Shown here piece by piece: positions 1 to 5,398 of a stretch of DNA of 5,398 bases. The notes beneath the pieces are model-generated. The model saw only the letters and a program-made list of their open reading frames with translations. It made no database searches and was not told where the DNA came from. The stretch's first letter is position 1; each line of letters opens with the position of its first letter. The position numbers and the translations under genes are program-made. The DNA comes from Akkermansia muciniphila (GTDB taxonomy: Bacteria; Verrucomicrobiota; Verrucomicrobiia; Limisphaerales; UBA9464). The stretch is from positions 1-5,398 of the forward strand of contig CAMCFL010000265.1 of assembly GCA_945873715.1 (NCBI GenBank), given 5' to 3'.

Positions 1-289
1 CGAAGCGATACTTGCGCCCGTTTTCCGCAATCAGCGCGTGAACCTCGTTCAGCAGGCTGGGCAGGCGTTGCACTTCGTCCACCACCACCCAGCTTCCATG
101 GGGACGTGCCTCGACCTGCTGCCGGAAGGACTCCGGCTGCCGCGTCAACCCCAGCAACGTGTGCGTGCGCAGCAGGTCGAACCACAGCGCCTCCGGCAAC
201 ACTTGCCGCAGCCAGGTGCTCTTGCCCGTGCCGCGCGGGCCGAGGAGGAAGAACGAATGATCAGGAACCGGATAACGCCGGGAAAACAT
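1..289 (-). CDS. AAA-type ATPase (AAA_14 / DUF4143-like), N-terminal part, runs off left edge
   Basis: This is the first 96 codons of a minus-strand gene whose 3' part lies outside the window. Translation from the ATG at 289-287 gives a protein beginning MFSRRYPVPDHSFFLLGPRG. Directly visible are a Walker A P-loop, G-P-R-G-T-G-K-S-T (residues 17-25), and a Walker B strand, W-V-V-V-D-E-V-Q-R-L-P (residues 67-77), so it should bind and hydrolyse ATP. The short spacing from start to P-loop and the D-E-V-Q-R-L-P motif match the AAA_14 family, which usually carries a C-terminal DUF4143 domain. These are cytoplasmic ATPases of poorly known role, common in mobile or accessory DNA. An upstream GTG at 340 is in frame after a stop at 343-341 and would add 17 residues. 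I prefer the ATG because family members start just before the hydrophobic strand leading to the P-loop. No clear ribosome-binding site is seen. It is divergent from the kinase gene. Confidence 0.85.
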   Translation of the reverse strand, partial: MFSRRYPVPDHSFFLLGPRGTGKSTWLRQVLPEALWFDLLRTHTLLGLTRQPESFRQQVEARPHGSWVVVDEVQRLPSLLNEVHALIAENGRKYRF

Positions 290-321
290 CGCCAGCAGAT
301 TGACGGCGAAAATGCTGGCGA
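289..321. promoter_or_regulatory. 9-bp perfect inverted repeat in the divergent intergenic gap (possible operator or hairpin)
   Basis: TCGCCAGCA (289-297) and TGCTGGCGA (313-321) are exact reverse complements separated by 15 bases. The repeat fills most of the 53-bp gap between two divergent start codons, and its left arm touches the ATPase ATG. It could be a regulator-binding site or an RNA hairpin in the kinase leader. A TTGACG at 300-305 in the loop resembles a -35 box for the kinase gene, but no convincing -10 box lies at the right distance. If the ATPase starts at the upstream GTG (340), this is coding sequence and the symmetry may be chance. Confidence 0.4.
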
Positions 322-342
322 GCAATGCACAATTGCCCACTC

Positions 343-3300
343 ATGAATCCCAACCGCGAAGAAGCCCTGTTCGCCGCCGCATTGGAGCAGCACTCCAGCG
401 AGCGCGCCGCCTTTCTCAAGGGAGCGTGCCTCGGCGACGATGCCTTGCGAAAGCGGGTCGAGGGATTGCTTGCCGCGTACGACGCCACCGCCAACCTGCT
501 CCACACCGCCGCCGGTCAGGCCCCGACGATCAAGCTGGATCTAGCCGATGCACCCGACGAAGCCGTGGGCCAGACGCTCGGGCGCTACAAGCTGCTGGAA
601 CGGGTCGGCGAAGGCGGGTGCGGCGTGGTGTATGTCGCCGAGCAGACCGAGCCGGTGCGTCGTCGCGTCGCGCTCAAGGTCATCAAGCTGGGCATGGACA
701 CCAAGCAGGTGGTCGCCCGGTTCGAAGCCGAACGGCAGGCGCTGGCGATGATGGACCATCCGAACATCGCCAAGGTGCTGGATGCCGGCACGACCGACGT
801 CGGTCGTCCGTTCTTCGTGATGGAGTTGGTGCGGGGCATCAAGATCACCGACTACTGCGACCAGGCCAATCTCACCACCAAGGAACGGCTCGATCTGTTC
901 ATCAAGGTCTGCCAGGCGATCCAGCACGCGCACCAGAAGGGGATCATCCATCGCGACATCAAGCCCTCGAACATCCTCGTCACCCTGCACGACGGCGTGC
1001 CGGTGCCCAAGGTGATCGACTTCGGCATCGCCAAGGCGACGGAAGGGCGGCTGACGGACAACACGGTGTACACGCAGTTGCACCAGTTCATCGGGACACC
1101 GGCTTATATGTCGCCGGAACAGGCGGAGATGAGCGGGCTGGACATTGATACGCGCAGCGACATCTACAGCCTGGGCGTGTTGCTTTACGAACTGCTGGCC
1201 GGCAGCACGCCTTTTGACGCCAAGGAACTGATGGCGTCGGGCATCGACGCGATGCGCAAGACGATCCGCGAGAAGGAACCGCAGCGACCCAGCACGCGAT
1301 TCGCGACCCTTGGAGCCGATCAACTCACGACCACGGCCAAGCGTCGCTCCACCGACACCTCGAAGCTCCTGAACCAGCTCCGGGGCGACCTCGACTGGAT
1401 CGTGATGAAGTGCCTGGAGAAGGATCGCCAGCGGCGGTACGAAACGGCCAACGGCCTCGCCGCCGATTTGAAGCGGCATCTCGACAACGAACCGGTCGTC
1501 GCTCGGCCGCCTTCGACTGCCTACCGTTTCCAGAAGGCGTTTCGCCGGAACAAGCTGACCTTTGCTGCGGCCGGAGCCGTGGCTGGCGCGCTGTTGCTGG
1601 GCGTGGTCGTCAGCGCTTGGCAGGCCGTCCGGGCGACTCAGGCAACCAAGGCGGAATCCCGCCAACGCCGCGTCGCCGAAGCAGCGCAGGCCGACGCCCA
1701 GACCAAACAACGGGAGGCGGAAGGCGAACGAAGCCGTGCCGAGACCGAACGAAGCCGCGCCGATGCCCAAGCGCGGAAAGCGACCGAGAATCAGGCGCAA
1801 TCACGGCGCCTGCTCTACGCGGCGGACATGAACCTCGCCCAACAATCGCTCAAGCAGAACAACCTCGGCCGAGCGCGCCGGCTGCTGGAGCGGCACCGGC
1901 CGCAGCCCGGCGAGGAAGACCTGCGCGGCTGGGAGTGGCGCTATCTTTGGCAGCTCACCCGCAGCAGCGCCCTCGTCACGCTCACCAACCGGCCGACGAC
2001 GCGCGGATTCGACGTCAGCTTTTCGCCGGATGGCACGCGCCTGGCCGTGGGTTGGTTCGATGGAAGTGTGGACTTGTGGGATGTCCCGGGCCGGCGATGG
2101 CTGCGCGCGCTCACTGGCCGCATGCAATCCCTAGCGCATGTCGCCTTCTCTCCCCAGCGCAATCTCCTGGCGGCCACGTCCGGAACCAACGGGGTCGCTT
2201 TGTATGACCTCGACTCCGGCCGGGATACCATCCTCTGGCGCGTGCCTGACCAGGGTGAGTGGGACGTCCGTGATCTGTCGTTCTCGCCGGATGGTTCCAA
2301 GCTGGTCATCTATGCCGGATCCAGCCGCGAACTCGGCGACGCCGTGTGGGTGGTGGATGTGGCCTCTGCCACCATCGAAAGCCGCCATTCGACCCTTTTT
2401 AGCGCATATTCCTTTTTCGGTGCCGCCCGGCTCTCGCCCGACAACCGGCGTCTGTATCTGGCACGTTCTGGCCGCTCGGACTCCCGCGTCAGCATTCAGT
2501 GCCTCAATCTGACCACCGGCAAGGAACTCTGGCAGACCGAGCCGCACCGCGACCAGGGACTATCCGCCCTGGCCCTCTCGCCGGACGGACGGCTGCTGGC
2601 TTCGGGCTCGGGATTCGAAGATCCGACCATCCGCATCTGGGAAGCCGCGACCGGCCGGCTCCTCGTCCGGCTCGACGGACACACCGGTTGGGCGGGCAAG
2701 CTGGTGTTTTCCAAGGACGGCCGACGGTTGATCTCCGCTTCAGTGGATCAAACCATCCGTTTCTGGGATACGGGCACCTGGACTGAAGCCAAGGTGCTGC
2801 GCGGGCACAGCGATGAGGTTCATGGCGTCGCGATCTCGGAGGCTGCCCAACTCCTTGCCAGCGCGGGCAAGGACGGGGATCTCATGCTGTGGCAGGCGGA
2901 GGGGAAGAGCGCCACGGATGGCTATCGCCGTCTGCCCGAGAACCTCGGTGTCGATCAGGTTCTGACGCTGGATCAAGCGCGCGTGGTGATGCTGCCACCG
3001 GGCCGGCTGCCGGAGATCTTGGATCTGAAAAGTGACTCCACGCCGGTGCTCCTGTCCGGGATCGATTCCTCCACCATCCCGCTGGGCAAGTTTGGCGCCA
3101 CCCTGGGCTGCTTCTGGAATGGCACGAACCAGATCCTCGTCAGCGAACTCCGCGGGGCCGAGTTGATCCAACGTGGAGCCGTCACGCTGGATTCCGGCAC
3201 CCGCCCATCCGGAGCCGCTTACAACCCTGCGCGCCAGCTTCTGGTGTGGAGCCAAGGCACCAACTCGGCCTCCGTTTATGTGACGAGCCTCGCGACACCC

Positions 3301-3504
3301 GGCCGCCGGATCGAACTGCGGAGCGATGTCCCCGGGGTCGTCCCGTTCCGCTTCAGTGAAGAGGGTTCCTATCTGGCGGGTGCGACCCTGAATCGACGTT
3401 CCCTGCGGGTCTGGAACGTCGAAACCGGACAGATGGTGGCGTCCCCTGAGGGACAGTTTCGCGATGCGGTCTTTGCCGCGGGGGGCAGGTCATGGTCGTG
3501 GTGA
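343..3504 (+). CDS. Transmembrane Ser/Thr protein kinase with WD40 repeats; frame broken before the end of the propeller
   Basis: This frame of 1053 codons encodes a Hanks-type kinase that should phosphorylate Ser/Thr residues on itself or partner proteins. Residues 1-68 are the N-terminal region typical of the family. The kinase domain spans about 80-378: glycine loop G89-E-G-G-C-G94, ATP lysine K112, likely helix-C glutamate E130, H203-R-D-I-K-P-S-N210, D226-F-G, G251-T-P-A-Y-M-S-P-E259 and D273. All key catalytic residues are present. One membrane helix lies at 407-426, then a charged Ala/Arg/Glu coiled coil to about 500 and a G-W-E-W-R-Y-L-W motif at 529-536. WD40 blades follow from about 555, such as V-S-F-S-P-D-G...D-L-W-D-V (558-581). 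The ATG at 343 was chosen over the in-frame ATG at 325 because it aligns with the start of the downstream paralog; neither has a Shine-Dalgarno site. The frame ends R-S-W-S-W-stop, unlike a WD40 blade, and the propeller resumes in the -1 frame. The true product is probably the ~1221-residue fusion. Confidence 0.9.
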   Translation: MNPNREEALFAAALEQHSSERAAFLKGACLGDDALRKRVEGLLAAYDATANLLHTAAGQAPTIKLDLADAPDEAVGQTLGRYKLLERVGEGGCGVVYVAEQTEPVRRRVALKVIKLGMDTKQVVARFEAERQALAMMDHPNIAKVLDAGTTDVGRPFFVMELVRGIKITDYCDQANLTTKERLDLFIKVCQAIQHAHQKGIIHRDIKPSNILVTLHDGVPVPKVIDFGIAKATEGRLTDNTVYTQLHQFIGTPAYMSPEQAEMSGLDIDTRSDIYSLGVLLYELLAGSTPFDAKELMASGIDAMRKTIREKEPQRPSTRFATLGADQLTTTAKRRSTDTSKLLNQLRGDLDWIVMKCLEKDRQRRYETANGLAADLKRHLDNEPVVARPPSTAYRFQKAFRRNKLTFAAAGAVAGALLLGVVVSAWQAVRATQATKAESRQRRVAEAAQADAQTKQREAEGERSRAETERSRADAQARKATENQAQSRRLLYAADMNLAQQSLKQNNLGRARRLLERHRPQPGEEDLRGWEWRYLWQLTRSSALVTLTNRPTTRGFDVSFSPDGTRLAVGWFDGSVDLWDVPGRRWLRALTGRMQSLAHVAFSPQRNLLAATSGTNGVALYDLDSGRDTILWRVPDQGEWDVRDLSFSPDGSKLVIYAGSSRELGDAVWVVDVASATIESRHSTLFSAYSFFGAARLSPDNRRLYLARSGRSDSRVSIQCLNLTTGKELWQTEPHRDQGLSALALSPDGRLLASGSGFEDPTIRIWEAATGRLLVRLDGHTGWAGKLVFSKDGRRLISASVDQTIRFWDTGTWTEAKVLRGHSDEVHGVAISEAAQLLASAGKDGDLMLWQAEGKSATDGYRRLPENLGVDQVLTLDQARVVMLPPGRLPEILDLKSDSTPVLLSGIDSSTIPLGKFGATLGCFWNGTNQILVSELRGAELIQRGAVTLDSGTRPSGAAYNPARQLLVWSQGTNSASVYVTSLATPGRRIELRSDVPGVVPFRFSEEGSYLAGATLNRRSLRVWNVETGQMVASPEGQFRDAVFAAGGRSWSW
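1726..1767 (+). repeat. Two tandem 21-nt copies within the coiled-coil coding region
   Basis: Two adjacent 21-base units (1726-1746 and 1747-1767) match at 18 of 21 positions and encode two consecutive heptads, E-R-S-R-A-E-T and E-R-S-R-A-D-A. They sit in the charged helix directly after the membrane segment of the first kinase. In-frame heptad duplication would lengthen the coiled coil without disturbing its register. Confidence 0.7.
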
Positions 3505-3525
3505 GGCCAACGGACGACGGCCATG
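3480..3525 (+). other. Frameshift point: G-run with slippery-type 7-mer and possible downstream stem
   Basis: Six G residues (3480-3485) followed by C form G GGG GGC, in the phase (X XXY YYZ) needed for -1 slippage from GGG-GGC to GGG-GGG. Reading then continues as C-A-G at 3486, giving F-A-A-G-G-Q-V-M-V-V-V, a normal WD40 strand. Four bases after the 7-mer, CATGGTCGT (3491-3499) can pair with ACGGCCATG (3517-3525): 9 pairs including one G-U, with a 17-base loop. The unshifted frame stops at 3502-3504 inside this loop. The loss of the propeller frame is clear. Whether it is programmed slippage, a real one-base deletion or a homopolymer sequencing error cannot be decided from the sequence; an error or mutation is the simpler explanation, and the spacer and loop are not ideal for known sites. 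Confidence 0.6.
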
Positions 3526-4007
3526 AAATCCTCTTCTACGATCTGGTCCACGCCGACCGGGCGCCACGCCGTGTTCCCGGGAAAGACAGTGCCACTGGGC
3601 TGGCCGTTTCTCCCGATGGCCGACTGGTGGCTTCGTCCAACCAAGCGGGTCAGGTCCGGTTGTTGGATCCCGCCAAAGGCGAGTTGATCGAAACCGTCCA
3701 CGGCCACCTGAATGCGGCAGTTGGCATCGCCTTCTCCCCCGATGGCCGACGGTTGATCTCCTCAAGCGGTGGGCGCGAAACCGTCAAACTCTGGGATGTC
3801 GGCACGCGGCAGGAACTGCTGACCTTGGCCGGCGGTGGCTTTCTGGCCGCGGCCACCTGGAGTGCCGATGGGGACGTGATCCTCGCCGGCTCACCATGGC
3901 AGGCCTGGCGCGCGCCGACGTGGGCCGAAATCAACGCGGCGGAGGCGAAGGACCCGCCTGCGTCGAGCTACGGCGAGCCAAGGAAGGCGGAGGGCAAACA
4001 GCCATGA
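3492..4007 (+). CDS. WD40 C-terminal portion of the first kinase, in the -1 frame
   Basis: This frame supplies the missing end of the WD40 region and is unlikely to be an independent gene. It contains recognisable blades: H-E-I-L-F-Y-D-L; L-A-V-S-P-D-G-R-L-V-A-S-S; I-A-F-S-P-D-G-R-R-L-I-S-S-S...V-K-L-W-D-V; then A-T-W-S-A-D-G. It closes with A-P-T-W-A-E-I-N-A-A-E-A-K, a tail I recall as usual for kinase-WD40 proteins of this group. The ATG at 3492 overlaps the upstream stop (3502-3504) by 13 bases and follows a G-rich stretch, so re-initiation to give a separate ~171-residue subunit is possible. Joined through the G-run, the frame continues residue ~1048 of the kinase for 173 more residues. 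An 18-base stretch at 3744-3761 is identical to 2719-2736 in an earlier blade, consistent with blade duplication. Its TGA overlaps the start of the next kinase gene. Confidence 0.8.
   Translation: MVVVRPTDDGHEILFYDLVHADRAPRRVPGKDSATGLAVSPDGRLVASSNQAGQVRLLDPAKGELIETVHGHLNAAVGIAFSPDGRRLISSSGGRETVKLWDVGTRQELLTLAGGGFLAAATWSADGDVILAGSPWQAWRAPTWAEINAAEAKDPPASSYGEPRKAEGKQP
3989..3994 (+). promoter_or_regulatory. Ribosome-binding site and ATGA overlap for the second kinase gene
   Basis: GGAGGG ends 9 bases before the ATG at 4004, inside the end of the WD40 coding frame. The ATG shares bases with the TGA of that frame (ATGA, 4004-4007), the classic arrangement for translational coupling. This is the only strong Shine-Dalgarno sequence seen at a gene start in the window. 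It fixes the second kinase's start and argues that ribosomes normally reach 4007, that is, that the WD40 frame is translated at least sometimes. Confidence 0.8.
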
Positions 4008-5398
4008 ACCCATCACCCGAAGAAGGCCTTTTTCAATTGGCGCTGGCGAAGCCGGCCGAGAAGCGCGCCGCGTTTCTCGATGTCATGTGCGATGGCGACG
4101 CGGCCTTGCGCGGCCGGATCGAGGGCCTGCTCGCCGCGCATGAACAACCGGAGACGGTGTTGGAATCGCCAACCCTCCGGAGGGACGAGCTCCGAGAGTC
4201 CCCATCTTCCCGTCAGGGCGCGGCCCGAGTTCGCGGCCTCGCGGAGCTCGGCCCTCCGAAGGATGCGCCCGACGAAGCCGTGGGCCAGACGCTCGGGCGC
4301 TACAAGCTGCTGGAGCAAATCGGGGAGGGCGGTTGCGGCGTGGTCTACGTCGCCGAACAGAAGGAGCCGGTCCGCCGCAAAGTGGCCCTCAAGGTCATCA
4401 AGCTGGGAATGGACACCAAACAGGTGGTCGCGCGCTTTGAGGCAGAGCGGCAGGCGCTGGCCATGATGGATCATCCCAACATCGCCAAGGTGCTCGACGC
4501 CGGCACAACCGACGTGGGGCGTCCCTACTTCGTGATGGAACTGGTGCGCGGCATCCGCATCACGGATTACTGCGACCAGGCCAATCTCAGCACCAAGGAG
4601 CGGCTCGACCTGTTCATCAAGGTTTGCCACGCCATCCAGCACGCACACCAGAAGGGCATCATCCATCGCGACATCAAGCCGTCGAACATCCTGGTCACCC
4701 TGCACGACGGCGTGCCCGTCCCGAAGGTGATCGATTTCGGCATTGCCAAGGCGACGCAGGGTGAATTGACCGACAAGACGATCCATACCCAGTTCCAGCA
4801 GTTCATCGGCACCCCGGCCTACATGTCGCCGGAGCAGGCGGAGCTGAGCGGGCTGGACATTGATACGCGCAGCGACATCTACAGCCTGGGCGTGTTGCTC
4901 TACGAATTGCTGGCCGGCAGCACGCCGTTCGATGCGAAGGAACTGATGGCCTCGGGCATCGACACGATGCGCAAGACGATCCGGGAGAAGGAGCCTCAAC
5001 GTCCCAGCACGCGCCTCGCAACCCTCGGCGCTGATCAACTGACGACCACGGCGAAGCGCCGTTCCGCCGATACCGCGAAACTGCTGTACCAACTCAAGGG
5101 CGACCTGGACTGGATCGTGATGAAATGCCTGGAGAAGGACCGCCAGCGGCGCTACGACACGGCCAATGGTCTCGCCGCCGACTTGAAGCGGCATCTGAAC
5201 AATGAGCCGGTAGTCGCCCGACCGCCGTCGACCGCTTACCGGTTCCAGAAAATGGTGAGGCGGAACAAGGCCGCCACCTTCGGGGTCGCCAGCGTCGCGC
5301 TGGCCCTGGTCGTGGGTCTGGGACTCGCGACGGCGGCGTTGGTGCGCGAGCGGGCCGCGCGCGAGCGGGAGCGCGCGCAATCCGTCCGGGCGGACACC
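4004..5398 (+). CDS. Second transmembrane Ser/Thr protein kinase, tandem paralog, C-terminus beyond window
   Basis: This frame has no stop from 4004 to the right edge (465 codons) and starts MNPSPEEGLFQLALAKPAEK, aligning with the first kinase's start. Conserved elements are glycine loop G107-E-G-G-C-G112, K130, H221-R-D-I-K-P-S-N228, D244-F-G, G-T-P-A-Y-M-S-P-E (269-277) and the family-specific segment ending D-L-D-W-I-V-M-K-C-L-E-K-D. All catalytic residues are present. By hand count about 26 of ~336 aligned residues differ from the first kinase (about 92% identity). Homology fades after R-R-N-K (419-422): the membrane helix (about 424-446) has a different sequence, followed by an Arg/Glu-rich coiled-coil start, R-E-R-A-A-R-E-R-E-R. 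Relatives carry either WD40 or TPR repeats after this point; which applies here is outside the window. The linker at about residues 57-87 is encoded by an inserted palindromic element. It probably acts in the same membrane signalling unit as the first kinase. Confidence 0.93.
   Translation, partial: MNPSPEEGLFQLALAKPAEKRAAFLDVMCDGDAALRGRIEGLLAAHEQPETVLESPTLRRDELRESPSSRQGAARVRGLAELGPPKDAPDEAVGQTLGRYKLLEQIGEGGCGVVYVAEQKEPVRRKVALKVIKLGMDTKQVVARFEAERQALAMMDHPNIAKVLDAGTTDVGRPYFVMELVRGIRITDYCDQANLSTKERLDLFIKVCHAIQHAHQKGIIHRDIKPSNILVTLHDGVPVPKVIDFGIAKATQGELTDKTIHTQFQQFIGTPAYMSPEQAELSGLDIDTRSDIYSLGVLLYELLAGSTPFDAKELMASGIDTMRKTIREKEPQRPSTRLATLGADQLTTTAKRRSADTAKLLYQLKGDLDWIVMKCLEKDRQRRYDTANGLAADLKRHLNNEPVVARPPSTAYRFQKMVRRNKAATFGVASVALALVVGLGLATAALVRERAARERERAQSVRADT
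4174..4262. repeat. 89-bp palindromic (REP/MITE-like) element read through in frame within the second kinase gene
   Basis: The 25-base arms at 4174-4198 and 4238-4262 are inverted complements matching at 22 of 25 positions, around a 39-base centre. The arms share a GGAGGG-n-CGAGCTCCG core. The element lies exactly where the two kinases lose alignment, between G-L-L-A-A and D-A-P-D-E-A-V-G-Q. It gives the second kinase a linker 18 residues longer and rich in Arg, Glu, Ser and Pro (L-R-R-D-E-L-R-E-S-P and onward). From memory, similar GGAGGGACGAGCTCCG palindromes occur in many copies in Verrucomicrobiota genomes; this could not be verified here. No transposase is present, so it would be a non-autonomous repeat. 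Confidence 0.75.

Noticed and set aside
300..333. Sigma70-type promoter for the first kinase (TTGACG at 300-305)
   Set aside because: The 17-base spacing leads to CAATGC, a poor -10 box, and the better CACAAT (328-333) is 22 bases away, so no promoter can be called with confidence.
325..342. Upstream in-frame ATG at 325 as the first kinase's start
   Set aside because: The ATG at 343 gives M-N-P-N-R-E-E, matching M-N-P-S-P-E-E of the paralog whose start is fixed by a strong ribosome-binding site. The extra six residues have no counterpart.
38..346. Plus-strand small open frames over 38-346
   Set aside because: They lie opposite the clear Walker A/Walker B coding frame of the minus-strand ATPase, and their His/Arg/Gln-rich translations look like shadow frames.
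541..1800. Long minus-strand open frame (about 419 codons) opposite the first kinase
   Set aside because: It is a shadow of the GC-rich kinase gene: the plus frame encodes a complete kinase domain with all catalytic motifs, and the minus translation shows no recognisable domain.
3505..3522. GGCC...GGCC symmetry after the kinase stop as a transcription terminator
   Set aside because: It is short, has no following T-run and lies inside the continuing WD40 coding frame.
4013..5380. Long minus-strand open frame (about 455 codons) opposite the second kinase
   Set aside because: It has the same composition and frame relation as the one opposite the first kinase, because the two kinase genes are near copies. 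Its apparent conservation comes from the kinase coding sequence, not from a separate antisense gene.

Overview
The window is GC-rich, densely coding bacterial DNA. It most resembles a member of the Verrucomicrobiota, or less likely another planctomycete-like lineage of the PVC group. That placement comes from memory of protein style: Ser/Thr kinases beginning 'M-N-P-x-x-E-E-x-L-F', with a Cys-containing glycine loop, one transmembrane helix, and a long sensor or scaffold region. It is not from a database search.

Layout. Positions 1-289 (minus strand) hold the first ~96 residues of an AAA-type ATPase that runs off the left edge. A 53-bp gap (290-342) follows, largely occupied by a 9-bp perfect inverted repeat. 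It separates the ATPase from a divergent plus-strand kinase gene that starts at 343. That gene encodes an N-terminal family region, a complete protein kinase domain, one membrane helix, a charged coiled coil and a long WD40 region. Its frame ends at 3504, but the WD40 propeller clearly continues in the -1 frame (3486-4007). The break lies at a run of six G residues (3480-3485). This is either a one-base deletion (mutation, phase variation or assembly error) or a -1 ribosomal frameshift site; the 7-mer G GGG GGC is in the correct phase and a possible stem follows. Rejoined, the protein would be about 1221 residues.

A second kinase gene starts at 4004. Its ATG overlaps the TGA of the WD40 frame (ATGA), and a good GGAGGG ribosome-binding site lies upstream. 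It stays open to the right edge of the window (465 codons). Its kinase domain is about 92% identical to the first by hand count. The linker before its kinase domain has been replaced by an 89-bp palindromic element that is read in frame, and its membrane helix is unrelated to that of the first kinase.

Together the plus-strand genes look like a translationally coupled pair of transmembrane Ser/Thr kinases. The kinase domains would face the cytoplasm, with the WD40 (and, for the second, unseen) C-terminal regions beyond the membrane helix. I see no RNA genes, CRISPR array, transposase or clear rho-independent terminator.
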